64,000 nt of DNA from Gleimia hominis (lineage in GTDB: Bacteria; Actinomycetota; Actinomycetes; Actinomycetales; Actinomycetaceae), in contig NZ_CP126963.1 in the NCBI RefSeq assembly GCF_002871945.2, forward strand, positions 372,001 to 436,000, in the 5' to 3' direction. The notes under the pieces are model-generated. The model was given only the letters and a program-made list of their open reading frames with translations. It was not told where the DNA came from and ran no database searches. Every line of letters starts with the position of its first letter. The stretch's first letter is position 1. Both the position numbers and the translations under genes were made by a program. Shown piece after piece: positions 16,760 to 26,815 of the stretch.

Positions 16760-18430
16760 GTGACTCCTAAAGATCTTGAAGAATTAATCAACGCGGTGCT
16801 AGCGGACCTGCAATCTCAGGGCACGTTAGACGTACCGCAACTGCCAGCAGCAACCGTGGAACGCCCCCGGAACCGGGAACATGGAGATTGGGCCACAAAC
16901 GTGGCGATGCGGCTGGCGAAACCCGCTCGGAAAAACCCGCGGGAACTAGCGCAACTGATTGCGCAAAAGCTCCGTGATAGCGACGGCATCGCGAGTGTAG
17001 AGGTCGCTGGGCCAGGGTTTATTAATATTCGCCTCGACGCTGCTTCCGCCGGCGAGCTGGCACGCACCATTTTGCAAGCCGGTGACAAGTACGGTAAATC
17101 AACCGCTCACAGTGGGGTGCACGTGAACTTGGAGTACGTGTCCGCGAACCCCACCGGCCCCATCCACCTGGGAGGTGCCCGCTGGGCAGCGGTGGGGGAC
17201 ACGCTCGCCCGACTGCTGGAAGCCTCGGGTGCAGAAGTGACACGCGAATACTACTTCAATGACCACGGTGCGCAGATCGACCGGTTCGCACGCTCCCTCC
17301 TTATGCGCGCGCAGCACAAGCCAGTGCCTGAGGATGGGTACGGGGGTGCCTACGTAGACGACATTGCGAACCAGGTTCTGGCCGATGTCGAGGCAGCTGG
17401 GGAAGCGAACCCGTTGGAGCTGGATGAGTCCGCGGCACTCGAAGTGTTCCGCGCCCGCGGCGTAGCCCTCATGTTCGACCAGATTAAAGACAAACTCCGG
17501 GAGTTTCGCGTCGAGTTCGACGTGTTCTTCCACGAGGAATCCCTCCACCAATCCGGCGCCGTGCAAGAAGCAGTTGACCGGCTGCGAGAACGCGGCGTTA
17601 TCTACGAGTCAGAGGGAGCCACCTGGTTGAAAACCACGGACTTTGGAGACGACAAGGACCGCGTCGTGTTCAAATCCGGTGGGGACGCCGCCTACTTCGC
17701 CGGGGACATCGCCTACTACCTCGATAAACGCAAGCGGGGTGCGGACGAGGTCGTGATCATGCTCGGCGCGGACCACCACGGTTACATTGGGCGCATGATG
17801 GCGATGTGCGCTGCATTTGGCGATGAGCCGGGTAAGAACCTCCAGATACTAATTGGGCAAATGGTGAACCTGCTCAAAGGGGGACAGCCAGTACGCATGT
17901 CGAAACGAGCGGGCAACATTGTGACGCTCGACGACCTGGTGGACGCCGTGGGAGTGGACGCCGCCCGGTACTCACTAGTGCGGTCATCGATGGACCAGAA
18001 CGTGGACATTGACTTGGACGTACTCGCTTCGAATACGAACGACAATCCCGTGTACTACGTGCAGTATGCACATGCCCGCACCGCGAACGTATCGCGTAAC
18101 GCGGCGGCGCACGGGGTGAAACGCGACGCTGGTTTCGACCCGGCGCAGTTGAACACGCCAGCGGATGCTTCCCTACTGGGAGTGCTTGCCCAATTCCCCG
18201 CGACCGTCGCCCAGGCGGCGCGGCTGCGTGAACCGCACCGGGTGGCGCGGTACCTCGAATCCCTGGCGGCTGCCTACCACGCGTGGTACGGGCAGTGCCG
18301 GGTAAGTCCGCGCGGGACGGACCCGGTAGATGCCGGACACGTAGCCCGCCTGTGGCTCAACGACGCTACCACCCAGGTGCTAGCAAACGGACTGACCCTA
18401 CTTGGCGTCGACGCGCCCACGCGGATGTAG
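16760..18430 (+). CDS. argS: Arginyl-tRNA synthetase
   Basis: 556 aa class I synthetase charging tRNA-Arg. It has the ArgRS N-terminal Add-1 domain, a HIGH-like motif [14 protein letters not shown], a KMSKS-like VRMSKRAGN, and the C-terminal DALR anticodon-binding domain ([15 protein letters not shown] onward). GTG 16760 ([13 protein letters not shown]) matches where homologues start; a longer frame would begin inside the rpiB terminator. TAGTAT lies seven bases upstream, so leaderless transcription from it is possible. lysA, hom and thrB follow, the classic actinobacterial argS-lysA-hom-thrB run. Confidence 0.95.
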   Translation: MTPKDLEELINAVLADLQSQGTLDVPQLPAATVERPRNREHGDWATNVAMRLAKPARKNPRELAQLIAQKLRDSDGIASVEVAGPGFINIRLDAASAGELARTILQAGDKYGKSTAHSGVHVNLEYVSANPTGPIHLGGARWAAVGDTLARLLEASGAEVTREYYFNDHGAQIDRFARSLLMRAQHKPVPEDGYGGAYVDDIANQVLADVEAAGEANPLELDESAALEVFRARGVALMFDQIKDKLREFRVEFDVFFHEESLHQSGAVQEAVDRLRERGVIYESEGATWLKTTDFGDDKDRVVFKSGGDAAYFAGDIAYYLDKRKRGADEVVIMLGADHHGYIGRMMAMCAAFGDEPGKNLQILIGQMVNLLKGGQPVRMSKRAGNIVTLDDLVDAVGVDAARYSLVRSSMDQNVDIDLDVLASNTNDNPVYYVQYAHARTANVSRNAAAHGVKRDAGFDPAQLNTPADASLLGVLAQFPATVAQAARLREPHRVARYLESLAAAYHAWYGQCRVSPRGTDPVDAGHVARLWLNDATTQVLANGLTLLGVDAPTRM

Positions 18431-18462
18431 CCCCGCCCGCGCTAGAAGACCGTGGTAACCCC

Positions 18463-19857
18463 ATGAACGCAGTGAACGCAGAACCGGCGGACCGGCCCGA
18501 CTTGTGGCCGTGGTCCGCCGTACGCGGTGACGACGGCCAACTGCACTTTGGGGGTCTGCCGGTGTCGCAGATACTTGCTGACATCCCCACCCCCGTGTAC
18601 GTCCTCGACCAGGCGGACTTTAAAGGCCGCGCCTACGTGTGGGCCACCGCGATGGCGGAAGAGTTCTGGGACGGGTATGGGATGAACGGTGGCCGTGCCT
18701 ACTACGCGGTGAAAGCGTTGCCCAGCGGCTACGCTATGCGCGAAGCAGTTTCAGCAGGCATGGGCGTGGACACTGCGAGCTTGGGTGAGCTCACAGTTGC
18801 GCTGCAAGCCGGGGCTGCGCCCGAAGACGTTGGGTTACATGGGAACAATAAGTCCGATGAGGAACTGCGCCTAGCGATTCAAACCGGTCCAGCGGGCATT
18901 GGTCGCATCGTCATTGACTCTGAGGATGAAGTGGAGCGTATCGGCGAGATTGCACGTGAACTGGGGCGGCGTGCCCGCGTAATGGTGCGTGTCACGACCG
19001 GGGTGCACGCGGGCGGACACGAATTTGTCGCAACGGGCCACGCAGATCAAAAGTTCGGCCTGTCGCTCGCGGCGGGGGATGCGAAACGTGTGGCGCAACG
19101 GGCGGCGGCGCATCCGGATTTGCAGTTCGTCGGCCTCCACGCGCACATTGGTTCACAGGTTTTTGAACTGGAAGCATTCGTGCAGTCCGCCACCCGCCTC
19201 GTGGGCCTTGTGAAAGAACTTCAAGCCGGGGGAGTTCCGTGCGGTGAACTAGATTTAGGGGGCGGCTACGCGGTCGCATACACGGCGGCGGATCCGGTGG
19301 CGCCGTCGCAGCGGGACGTTGCGCGCAGATTGGCGGAGGTAATCCGGAGCGAATGCACTAGCGCGGGCGTGCCCGTGCCATTGGTTTCCATCGAACCGGG
19401 CCGGTCCGTGGTGGCCCCAAGCGTCGTCACGTTATATCGGGTCGGCACCGTCAAACCCGTGCCCACAGAGTCGGGCCGGCGCATTTACGTAAGTGTGGAT
19501 GGCGGAATGTCGGACAACATCCGCCCCGCCCTGTACGGGGCGCGCTACAGTGCGATCTTGGCGAATCGGACTTCACCCGCCCCGCTTGTGGACGTGCGGA
19601 TCGTGGGGAAGCATTGTGAATCGGGCGATATCATTGCTGCTCACGCGGCGTTGCCACAAGACGTGCGCCGCGGTGACGTCCTCGCGGTCCCCGTGACGGG
19701 CGCGTACGGGCATGCGTTAGCATCAAACTACAACCTGCTGCCCCGGCCGGGCACCCTCGGAGTAGAGAACGGGCATAAACAGTGGATTATCTACCCGGAG
19801 CAGATTTCGGACCTGATGGTACGGGACGCGTTCATTAATGAACGCACCGCCCCGTGA
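18463..19857 (+). CDS. lysA: Diaminopimelate decarboxylase
   Basis: 464 aa PLP enzyme making lysine from meso-diaminopimelate. The PLP lysine is K84 in YYAVKALPSG; further marks are GLHAHIGSQ, the phosphate-binding LGGGYAV, VSIEPGRSVV, and KHCESGD supplying the substrate Cys/Glu. ATG 18463 starts MNAVNAEPADRPDLWPWS, typical of actinobacterial LysA; no strong ribosome site is seen. Its stop overlaps an upstream hom GTG, and hom is likely cotranscribed. Confidence 0.95.
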   Translation: MNAVNAEPADRPDLWPWSAVRGDDGQLHFGGLPVSQILADIPTPVYVLDQADFKGRAYVWATAMAEEFWDGYGMNGGRAYYAVKALPSGYAMREAVSAGMGVDTASLGELTVALQAGAAPEDVGLHGNNKSDEELRLAIQTGPAGIGRIVIDSEDEVERIGEIARELGRRARVMVRVTTGVHAGGHEFVATGHADQKFGLSLAAGDAKRVAQRAAAHPDLQFVGLHAHIGSQVFELEAFVQSATRLVGLVKELQAGGVPCGELDLGGGYAVAYTAADPVAPSQRDVARRLAEVIRSECTSAGVPVPLVSIEPGRSVVAPSVVTLYRVGTVKPVPTESGRRIYVSVDGGMSDNIRPALYGARYSAILANRTSPAPLVDVRIVGKHCESGDIIAAHAALPQDVRRGDVLAVPVTGAYGHALASNYNLLPRPGTLGVENGHKQWIIYPEQISDLMVRDAFINERTAP

Positions 19858-19886
19858 GTACCGCAATTAAAGAGGAGAAGATACAG

Positions 19887-21275
19887 ATGGCTACGCGCCC
19901 CGCGAAGGCGATAAATATCGCGGTTTTAGGAGCTGGTACGGTCGGATCCCAAGTGATCCGCTTGATCCAAGAGCGCCGGGAGGATTTGCAGCGGCGCAGT
20001 GGACTGCTGTGGAACCTCACGGCCGTGTTGGTGCGCGACCTGGATGCAGAACGCGACTATGATGTGCCCGCGAGTTTGCTCACTACCGATATCGATGAGG
20101 CACTAGCGAGCGCGGATGTTGTTGTGGAACTCATCGGGGGGATTGAACCGGCTCTCGACTATGTGAAACGCGCGTTGAAAGCGGGGGCGTGTGTGGTGAC
20201 GGGCAACAAGGCGCTGCTTGCCAAACACGGTCCGGAGTTGTTTGCTCTGGCTGCCGCGAACCAGGTGGAGCTGCAGTATGAGGCCGCGGTTGCCGGGGCA
20301 GTACCGATTGTGCGTGCGCTACGTGAGGGAGTGGCGGGGGACCGGGTAAACCGCGTGCTTGGGATCGTGAATGGGACCACGAACTTTATTCTTGACCGCA
20401 TGTCTACCACCGGCGCAGCCTACGATGAGGCTTTGGCGCAAGCGCAAGCACTAGGGTACGCGGAAGCGGATCCGACTGCGGACGTCGATGGTCTGGACGC
20501 GGCCGCTAAGTGCGCGCTGATGGCGTCGCTTGCGTTCGGCTGCCGCGTGCTCATCGATGATGTGTACACGGAGGGAATCCGCGCTATCACCCCCGTGCAG
20601 ATCACCCGGGCGCGCGAGGCCAACATGGTGATTAAGCTCCTTGCGGTTGCCGAGCGGCGTACCACCACCACTGGGGAGGAGGGGATTGACGTGCGCGTTC
20701 ACCCCGCCTTGCTGCCCGCAGGCCACCCGCTCGCATCCGTGTCGGGCGCGTTTAACGCGATCATGCTTGAGTGCGAAGCGGCCGGTGAGCTGATGTTTTT
20801 CGGTCAGGGCGCGGGCGGTGTGCCCACTGCTTCCGCCGTTCTCAGTGACCTGGTTGCCACGGCGGCGCGGCACGGACATGGGCAGCACCCGCCTTCAGAG
20901 TCGCATTACGAACAGTTTCCGGTTTTGCCGCCGCAAAGCACGCGGGTGTGCTACCAGGTGAGTTTGCTAATAAACGCCGCCGACGTCAGTTTGTCCGACG
21001 TTGTGGGCGAGTTTGCCCAGCACGGGATTTCGATCCAGTGCGCATCCCAGAAGCAAGTGTCGATCCAGTGCGCTTCCCAGAACCAAGTTATAAACGCGCA
21101 GCCGGCAAATCCTGACTTGGAAAATACGCAGGTGCAAAGCGCGGAACGGGCGAGTGTAGTCCTCATAACAAATCCGACTCCGGAATCAGATTTGCGTGAG
21201 GCCTTGGATGCGCTCCGTAGTTCCCCCACCGGGGTGCAAGTTGAGTCTGTTATCCGCGTTGAGGGGGTGGCGTAA
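19887..21275 (+). CDS. hom: Homoserine dehydrogenase
   Basis: 462 aa enzyme reducing aspartate-semialdehyde to homoserine. A Rossmann motif IAVLGAGTVGSQV (residues 10-22) is followed by ELIGGIEPA, VVTGNKALLA, GIVNGTTNFIL and the catalytic region YAEADPTADVDGLDAAAK. A C-terminal ACT domain for threonine feedback is present. Inside it residues SIQCASQKQV are directly repeated as SIQCASQNQV (21031-21090), an insertion that may disturb regulation. ATG 19887 has AGAGGAG nine bases upstream and is preferred over the GTG overlapping lysA. thrB follows at once. Confidence 0.95.
   Translation: MATRPAKAINIAVLGAGTVGSQVIRLIQERREDLQRRSGLLWNLTAVLVRDLDAERDYDVPASLLTTDIDEALASADVVVELIGGIEPALDYVKRALKAGACVVTGNKALLAKHGPELFALAAANQVELQYEAAVAGAVPIVRALREGVAGDRVNRVLGIVNGTTNFILDRMSTTGAAYDEALAQAQALGYAEADPTADVDGLDAAAKCALMASLAFGCRVLIDDVYTEGIRAITPVQITRAREANMVIKLLAVAERRTTTTGEEGIDVRVHPALLPAGHPLASVSGAFNAIMLECEAAGELMFFGQGAGGVPTASAVLSDLVATAARHGHGQHPPSESHYEQFPVLPPQSTRVCYQVSLLINAADVSLSDVVGEFAQHGISIQCASQKQVSIQCASQNQVINAQPANPDLENTQVQSAERASVVLITNPTPESDLREALDALRSSPTGVQVESVIRVEGVA
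21031..21090 (+). repeat. 30 bp tandem duplication within the hom ACT-domain region
   Basis: Units 21031-21060 and 21061-21090 match at about 26 of 30 positions, in frame, encoding two copies of SIQCASQ(K/N)QV. It adds ten residues to the regulatory domain. Confidence 0.9.
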
Positions 21276-21278
21276 CCG

Positions 21279-22217
21279 ATGCGTTTAGTTAACGACCAAG
21301 TGACCGTGCGGGTGCCGGCAACGAGCGCTAACTTAGGGCCCGGCTACGACTCATATGGGTTAGCGCTCAGCATGTATAACGAAGTGTCGATGCGCGCAAC
21401 CACCGGCAGCACGCGGGTGCAGGTGCGGGGCGTGGGCGCTGGTGAGCTTCCCGATGGGGAAGACAATCTGATTGTCCGCGCCTTGCGAGCAGGGCTCGAC
21501 TACCTGGACGTGTCCCAGGTTGGAGTTGACATGGTGACGACCAACCGGATTCCTCAGGGAGCGGGATTGGGATCGTCCGCCGCAGCGATTGTGGCCGGAC
21601 TTTCCATTGCTCGAGGCCTGGTGGGCCCCGAAGCCATGTCAGACCAAACCGTGTTCCAGTTAGCTACCGAACTTGAAGGACATCCCGATAACGTGGCGCC
21701 CGCCGTGTTCGGGGGCGCCACTTTCGCGTGGATTACAACCGAAGCTCCAAAGAGTAACGGCACTGCCGAGCAGGTGGCCCGCGTGGTTCGCGTGGAACCT
21801 CCTGAAACAATTAAACCAACTGTTTTAGTTCCCCCGTATTCACTGGCGACCCGAAAGGCACGCGAAGCTCTGCCGCGCACAGTAGCGCATCCCGACGCCG
21901 CGTTTAACGTGGGCCGAGCGGGACTACTCGCGCTTGTAATGGCGGGAGTGGCGGACACTCGTTACTTATTTGAAGCAACTGAAGATAAATTGCATCAAGA
22001 CGCCCGGGCAGAATGCATGCCCGCCTCCCACGCACTCGTCACGTTCTTGCGAGAACAAGGAATGCCCGCCGTTATTTCCGGAGCGGGGCCAACCGTCCTG
22101 ATACTGGGCGAGTTGAGCGCGCAGCAACAAGAAGATGCGGCAGCCAGCGGGTGGCGCGTACACCGTTTAGACGTGTGTAACCAAGGTACGAGCATCGAAG
22201 CGCGACGAAAATCATAA
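21279..22217 (+). CDS. thrB: Homoserine kinase
   Basis: 312 aa GHMP-family kinase phosphorylating homoserine for threonine synthesis. Motifs: VRVPATSANLGPGYDSYGLAL (motif 1), the ATP loop PQGAGLGSSAAA (about 92-103), EGHPDNVAPAVFGG, and a C-terminal GAGPTVL. GGGGGTGG near the end of hom serves as a ribosome site, and the ATG lies three bases after the hom stop, so the two are translationally linked. Confidence 0.95.
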   Translation: MRLVNDQVTVRVPATSANLGPGYDSYGLALSMYNEVSMRATTGSTRVQVRGVGAGELPDGEDNLIVRALRAGLDYLDVSQVGVDMVTTNRIPQGAGLGSSAAAIVAGLSIARGLVGPEAMSDQTVFQLATELEGHPDNVAPAVFGGATFAWITTEAPKSNGTAEQVARVVRVEPPETIKPTVLVPPYSLATRKAREALPRTVAHPDAAFNVGRAGLLALVMAGVADTRYLFEATEDKLHQDARAECMPASHALVTFLREQGMPAVISGAGPTVLILGELSAQQQEDAAASGWRVHRLDVCNQGTSIEARRKS

Positions 22218-22532
22218 TTTTTGCTCGATCTGTAATGTATTTTAAAAAGAAAGGCTGCTAAACTCGAAGTAAATGGTTAAGGCAATACGCTATTAACCAT
22301 CGAGCAGCACGTGGCAGAAAGTGCTAAACGATGCGCACCAACTGGCATATGCTGAATCATTAAAGCTTATTCACACCGTTCCTCGATTCCATTGTGAGTA
22401 TTAGGAAAGGCTTGTGGATTGCGAAAGTATTCGCAGCTTCATCCCACGAAGAACGGTACGTGAATACACGTATGTTCAACAACGAACATAATTTAGTGGC
22501 TACAATGTAGCATCATCAGTGAGGAAAAACGC
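22218..22532 (+). other. rho leader / intergenic region
   Basis: 315 bp without a gene. An extended -10 TGCTAAACT (22256-22264) suggests a promoter near the left end and a leader of about 260 nt for rho. Two hairpins are evident: ATGGTTAA/TTAACCAT (22273-22300, 12-base loop) and TATGTTC/GAACATA (22471-22490, 6-base loop), the latter about 40 bp before the rho start. Long leaders on rho are common because the gene is autoregulated; the role here is inferred. Confidence 0.45.
22256..22264 (+). promoter_or_regulatory. Candidate extended -10 for rho
   Basis: TGCTAAACT fits TGn-TAnnnT. The same nonamer occurs upstream of the ATP synthase genes (29002-29010), and a TAAACT precedes tRNA-Leu. No good -35 is present. 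Confidence 0.35.
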
Positions 22533-24320
22533 TTGAGCGAGAATCCAAAACCCAAGAGGCGCGCAATCTCAACGATGCGCCTGGCACAACTGCGCGAACT
22601 AGCAGAAGAAATGAACCTGCCAGTAACCGATAAGATGCGGCGTCCAGAACTCATCGACGCGATCCGCGCCGCCGGGGGAGGCGGCAAACGAGGACGACCG
22701 CGCAAAACGGAAACTGAAGCGAAACAAACTTCCCAAACCCCAGCGGGCTCGACCAAAACAAACGGCCAGCAGCCGCAAAAAGGCGAGGGGAAACCTCAGG
22801 AACACGGAAAAGAAGACGCGCACGCCAGTAGAGGCAACTCGCGCCGCCGTCGCAACCAGAGCGCGGGCGAGGCGAACGCTAAAGATATTCAGCTGGATGT
22901 GAAAAAAGAACTTGGTTCGCAGCACCGCGACAACAAACACGACCAGCACAAAGAAGGCGACCACGCGACTTCTGACTCGTCATCAAACGTGTCGGAACTG
23001 AGCGACATTAAACTCCCTTCTGCCGATAACAAGCAGGACGATTCCCGTAACGACGGGCGGAACAGCCGCCGGCGAAATCGCAACAACGACAATAATCGCG
23101 ATGACGACCGCGGGGGACGCCGCCGGCGCGGACGCGACCGGGGTAAACGCCGCAATGGTCGCGACGACGCCCCTGAAATCAGGGAAGACGACGTGCTGAT
23201 CCCCATTGGGGGCATCCTCGACGTGCAGGAAAACCACGCGTTCATCCGCACATCTGGTTACCTGCAGGGGCCGAACGACGTGTACGTAACCCTCGGGAAC
23301 GTGCGCCGGTGGAACCTCCGCCCAGGTGACGCCGTGGTGGGGGCGGTGCGGCAGCCACGCGAAAACGAGCGGCCGCGCCAGCGGTACAACGCGTTAGTGA
23401 AAGTTGACACGGTGAATGGCTTGACGGTTGATCAAGCTGGGCAGCGCCGCGAGTTCAACAAACTCACCCCGCTTTACCCCACGGAACAGCTGCGGTTAGA
23501 AACCACGCCGAAAGCCATCACCCCAAGGATCATCGACCTGGTTTCCCCAATCGGGAAGGGGCAGCGCGGTCTCATCGTCTCCCCACCGAAGGCCGGCAAG
23601 ACCACGGTGATGCAGCAGATCGCAAACGCGATTGCGCAAAACAACCCGGAGGTACACCTGATGGTCGTGCTCGTAGACGAGCGGCCAGAAGAGGTTACCG
23701 ACATGCAGCGCACCGTTAAAGGGGAAGTGATTGCCTCGACGTTCGACCGGCCGGCAACGGATCACACGGCCGTTGCAGAACTGGCGATTGAGCGGGCGAA
23801 ACGACTTGTGGAACTCGGGCAAGACGTAGTGGTACTGCTGGATTCGCTGACCCGACTGGGGCGGGCTTACAACCTCGCTTCCCCGGCGTCTGGGCGAATC
23901 TTGTCCGGTGGTGTGGATGCGTCCGCTCTGTTCCCACCGAAGCGTTTCTTCGGTGCCGCTCGCAATATTGAAGAGGGCGGATCCCTCACGATCGTCGCAT
24001 CCGCACTGGTGGAAACCGGTTCGAAGATGGACGAAGTGATTTTCGAGGAGTTCAAAGGTACCGGCAACATGGAACTGCGGTTGTCTCGCGACCTCGCCGA
24101 ACGACGCATCTTCCCAGCTGTGGACGTGAATGCTTCGGGCACGCGGCGTGAGGAAGTCCTGTTTAAGAAGGAAGAGCTGCAGATCATGTGGCGGTTGCGC
24201 CGCGTGCTCGGCACGTTGGAGCAGCAGCCCGCACTGGAACTGGTGTTGGATCGTCTGAAAGACACGCAGTCTAACGCGGAGTTTTTGATGATGGTCGCTA
24301 AGACCATGCCGAACAAGTAA
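22533..24320 (+). CDS. rho: Transcription termination factor Rho
   Basis: 595 aa hexameric RNA helicase. An N-terminal SAP-like helix domain ([30 protein letters not shown]) is followed by a long polar insertion (about 50-220) rich in Arg, Asn, Asp and Lys, the actinobacterial Rho extension that adds RNA contacts. Then come the RNA-binding cold-shock-like domain and the ATPase core with Walker [10 protein letters not shown] (about 350-358), Walker [12 protein letters not shown] and the [21 protein letters not shown] region. TTG start with GAGGAA eight bases upstream. Confidence 0.96.
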   Translation: MSENPKPKRRAISTMRLAQLRELAEEMNLPVTDKMRRPELIDAIRAAGGGGKRGRPRKTETEAKQTSQTPAGSTKTNGQQPQKGEGKPQEHGKEDAHASRGNSRRRRNQSAGEANAKDIQLDVKKELGSQHRDNKHDQHKEGDHATSDSSSNVSELSDIKLPSADNKQDDSRNDGRNSRRRNRNNDNNRDDDRGGRRRRGRDRGKRRNGRDDAPEIREDDVLIPIGGILDVQENHAFIRTSGYLQGPNDVYVTLGNVRRWNLRPGDAVVGAVRQPRENERPRQRYNALVKVDTVNGLTVDQAGQRREFNKLTPLYPTEQLRLETTPKAITPRIIDLVSPIGKGQRGLIVSPPKAGKTTVMQQIANAIAQNNPEVHLMVVLVDERPEEVTDMQRTVKGEVIASTFDRPATDHTAVAELAIERAKRLVELGQDVVVLLDSLTRLGRAYNLASPASGRILSGGVDASALFPPKRFFGAARNIEEGGSLTIVASALVETGSKMDEVIFEEFKGTGNMELRLSRDLAERRIFPAVDVNASGTRREEVLFKKEELQIMWRLRRVLGTLEQQPALELVLDRLKDTQSNAEFLMMVAKTMPNK

Positions 24321-24394
24321 CTTCCAATCGCTAAAGGTGAGCTATTTTACGCCTTTGCTTGTGGAAAAAACTTGTTTACCGTGTAAAAATAGTC

Positions 24395-24520
24395 GAGGTT
24401 CCGGTTCACCACCACGCTGCCTGAGCACAGCTTAGGCAGTTGGAGATGCCGGCTTGTGAAGGTCACAAGTCCGCTAACCCGGCCCCAACAATCGGGGTGA
24501 TGCGTGGACCCGGTTTCCTC
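24395..24520 (+). promoter_or_regulatory. Structured rpmE leader, probable L31 ribosomal-protein leader RNA
   Basis: Directly upstream of rpmE lies a compact fold: a 10 bp hairpin with one G-U pair and ACA loop at 24417-24439 (CTGCCTGAGC/GCTTAGGCAG), a 7 bp hairpin CTTGTGA-AGG-TCACAAG at 24453-24469, a small CCCC/GGGG hairpin at 24483-24497, and outer pairing GAGG/CCTC plus CCGG/CCGG closing the whole (about 24395-24404 with 24509-24520). L31 autogenous leader motifs are known in actinobacteria. Assignment is by position and fold, not by a covariance search. Confidence 0.55.
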
Positions 24521-24542
24521 GAATTCCTTAAGGAGTAACCAA

Positions 24543-24755
24543 ATGAAACAGGGTATTCACCCCGACTACAACGAGATCACGGTAACCTGCACGTGCGGGA
24601 ACAGTTTCCAGACGCGTTCCACACTGCCAGGACCGGACTTGCGCGTAGACGTGTGCTCGAACTGCCACCCGTTCTACACGGGTAAGCAGAAGATTATGGA
24701 TACGGGCGGTCGCGTTGCCCGCTTCGAGGCCCGTTACGGCAAACGCAAGAAGTAG
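24543..24755 (+). CDS. rpmE: Ribosomal protein L31 (zinc-binding type)
   Basis: 70 aa component of the large ribosomal subunit at the subunit interface. Starts [16 protein letters not shown]; Cys-x-Cys (TCTCGN) plus [13 protein letters not shown] give the four-Cys zinc site, so this is the C+ form rather than the zinc-independent paralogue. AAGGAG lies seven bases before ATG 24543; an upstream in-frame ATG at 24504 falls inside the leader structure. A terminator follows. Confidence 0.97.
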   Translation: MKQGIHPDYNEITVTCTCGNSFQTRSTLPGPDLRVDVCSNCHPFYTGKQKIMDTGGRVARFEARYGKRKK

Positions 24756-24767
24756 CTTTAAGCATTC

Positions 24768-24792
24768 GGCGCCGCCCTACCAGGGTGGCGCC
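24768..24792 (+). terminator. Terminator after rpmE
   Basis: GGCGCCGCCCT / AGGGTGGCGCC, an 11 bp stem with one G-U pair and a three-base loop, followed by GTTTCGT. It begins 12 bases after the rpmE stop. Confidence 0.85.
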
Positions 24793-24839
24793 GTTTCGTA
24801 TACTAGAGGCCGGCCCCGAAGTGTAAGGAGATGGAGATA

Positions 24840-25952
24840 GTGAGCACGTACAGCCACGAGTTGGAGGCCGTACAACCCCGGTTAGATGAATACCACGAGG
24901 TGGAACAGGCTTTAGCTGACCCTGAGGTCCTTGGTGACCGAGTACAGTCACGTAAACTCGCGAAACGATTCTCCGAACTGGGGGCCGTTAAAAACGCCAC
25001 CGACGCGTTCCGTTCTGCTCTGGAGGACCTGGAGGCAGCGCAAGAAATGGCGCAGGAGGACCCGTCTTTCGCCGATGAGCTCCCCGGCTTGGAGCAGCGG
25101 TTAGAAACGGCGCATGACAAGTTCCTCAAGATCCTAATTCCACGCGACCCACAGGATGCGGACGACGTCATTTTGGAAGTCAAAGCTGGTGAGGGCGGGG
25201 AAGAATCCGCGCTGTTCGCCGCGGACCTGGCGCGCATGTACTCCCGATATGCGGAAGCGAAGGGGTGGAAGGTGAAGGAAATGGCTTCCACGCCGACGGA
25301 ACTGGGTGGGTTCAAAGACATCACCCTGTCGATCGCAGCGAAAGGAAATGTGCCGCCTGAGGAGGGCGTCTGGGCGCATCTGAAGTACGAAGGTGGGGTG
25401 CACAGGGTGCAGCGCGTGCCGGTAACGGAGTCGCAGGGGCGCGTGCACACTTCCGCGGCGGGGGTTCTGGTGGTTCCCGAAGTGGAGGAAGATGACGACG
25501 AGGTCGTGATCGACAAGAACGATATCCGCGTGGACGTGTTCCGATCCTCCGGGCCAGGAGGGCAGTCAGTGAACACGACGGATTCGGCGGTGCGGATGAC
25601 GCACTTGCCAACCGGCATCGTTGTGTCCATGCAGAACGAGAAGAGTCAGATTCAAAACCGCGAAGCCGCTATGCGGGTGCTGAAAGCCCGGTTGGCGCAG
25701 TTGGAACGCGAGAAGAAAGAGGCGGAAGCGCAGGCGGTGCGTGCTTCACAGGTGCGGACTGTTGACCGCTCTGAGCGGATCCGCACCTACAACTTCCCAG
25801 AGAACCGGATTGCCGACCACCGCACGGGGTACAAGGCGTACAATCTGTCGAACGTGCTGGAGGGCGAGTTGGGGCCCGTAATCGACTCCGCCATTGAGAT
25901 GGATGAGCAGCAGCGCATGGATGAGGCTGGGGCTGGACGAGCGGATAAGTAG
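24840..25952 (+). CDS. prfA: Peptide chain release factor 1
   Basis: 370 aa RF1 terminating at UAA/UAG. The catalytic GGQ is in [24 protein letters not shown] (GPGGQ about 237-241). The N-terminal coiled coil and the [17 protein letters not shown] segment are typical. GTG 24840 sits nine bases after AAGGAG; an in-frame ATG at 24831 touches that site and is less likely. TATACT at 24799 is a candidate -10. prmC, whose product methylates this GGQ, follows after two bases. Confidence 0.95.
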   Translation: MSTYSHELEAVQPRLDEYHEVEQALADPEVLGDRVQSRKLAKRFSELGAVKNATDAFRSALEDLEAAQEMAQEDPSFADELPGLEQRLETAHDKFLKILIPRDPQDADDVILEVKAGEGGEESALFAADLARMYSRYAEAKGWKVKEMASTPTELGGFKDITLSIAAKGNVPPEEGVWAHLKYEGGVHRVQRVPVTESQGRVHTSAAGVLVVPEVEEDDDEVVIDKNDIRVDVFRSSGPGGQSVNTTDSAVRMTHLPTGIVVSMQNEKSQIQNREAAMRVLKARLAQLEREKKEAEAQAVRASQVRTVDRSERIRTYNFPENRIADHRTGYKAYNLSNVLEGELGPVIDSAIEMDEQQRMDEAGAGRADK

Positions 25953-25954
25953 TC

Positions 25955-26773
25955 TTGGCAGAGCTCACCCAGGCACTGTGGATCCAGTCGGTGCAGCAGC
26001 TGCGCGGCAGCGGGATCGAGTCAGCTGAGGCGGATGCGACCGCCATTTTTGTGGAGGTCCTGGCTGCCCCGCGGTTCTTATGGCCCCTGGAAACACCTCG
26101 GGTGGAGGCAGAGCAGATCCGCCAGATGGTTACCGACCGGGCCCGCCGCCGGCCACTGCAGCACGTGTTGGGCCGCATGTATTTTCTGGGTTTGGAACTA
26201 AAAGCTGGGCCCGGGGTGTTTTGTGTGCGGCCCGAAACGGAGTACATGACGGACTGGGCGTTGCGCCACCTGCCGATGCGCCGCGCATTAGACCTGTGCA
26301 CTGGTTCAGGGGCGATCGCACTGGCAATTGCCGCCAAGAACAAGATCCCGGTAAAAGCGGTGGAGCTCGATGCCCGCGCCTTGGATTATGCGCGCGCGAA
26401 CGGTGCTGCTCTCGATCTGGAGGTGGAATGGGTCCGTGGTGACGCCACCGCGTTCAACCCCGCACTGGGCTTGTTTGACCTGGTCGTGTCGAACCCGCCG
26501 TATATTCCCCAGCGGGACCTACCCGCAGAAACCGACTGGGATCCACGCATCGCCCTGTGGGGCGGTGGGGAGAGTGGCATGCAGATTCCCGAGCAGATCA
26601 TCACGGTTGCCTTCCAGTACTTGAGGGGCGGCGGGTACCTCGTGATGGAACACGACGATACGCAAGGTAAAGCTTGTGCCCAAGTGGCGAATGAAATCGG
26701 TTTTGAGGATGTTGAGATCCACCGGGACTTGGCGGGTCGCGAGCGGTTCATATCCGCTCGGAAGCCAGGTTGA
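25955..26773 (+). CDS. prmC: Release factor glutamine methyltransferase
   Basis: 272 aa SAM-dependent N5-glutamine methyltransferase modifying the GGQ glutamine of RF1/RF2. The N-terminal helical domain has RRRPLQHVLGRMYFLG; the Rossmann part has ALDLCTGSGAIALAIA (SAM site) and the signature VVSNPPYIP (about 177-185) that holds the substrate glutamine. TTG start two bases after prfA, weak ribosome site, so likely read through coupling with prfA. Confidence 0.93.
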   Translation: MAELTQALWIQSVQQLRGSGIESAEADATAIFVEVLAAPRFLWPLETPRVEAEQIRQMVTDRARRRPLQHVLGRMYFLGLELKAGPGVFCVRPETEYMTDWALRHLPMRRALDLCTGSGAIALAIAAKNKIPVKAVELDARALDYARANGAALDLEVEWVRGDATAFNPALGLFDLVVSNPPYIPQRDLPAETDWDPRIALWGGGESGMQIPEQIITVAFQYLRGGGYLVMEHDDTQGKACAQVANEIGFEDVEIHRDLAGRERFISARKPG

Positions 26774-26815
26774 ACGGCTTTGCGGGTCGATAAGATTGTG
26801 TATGGAGGGCAATTT

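Noticed and set aside
22471..22490. LexA/SOS box
   Set aside because: The palindrome is GTTC...GAAC, the reverse arm order of the actinobacterial GAAC...GTTC consensus.
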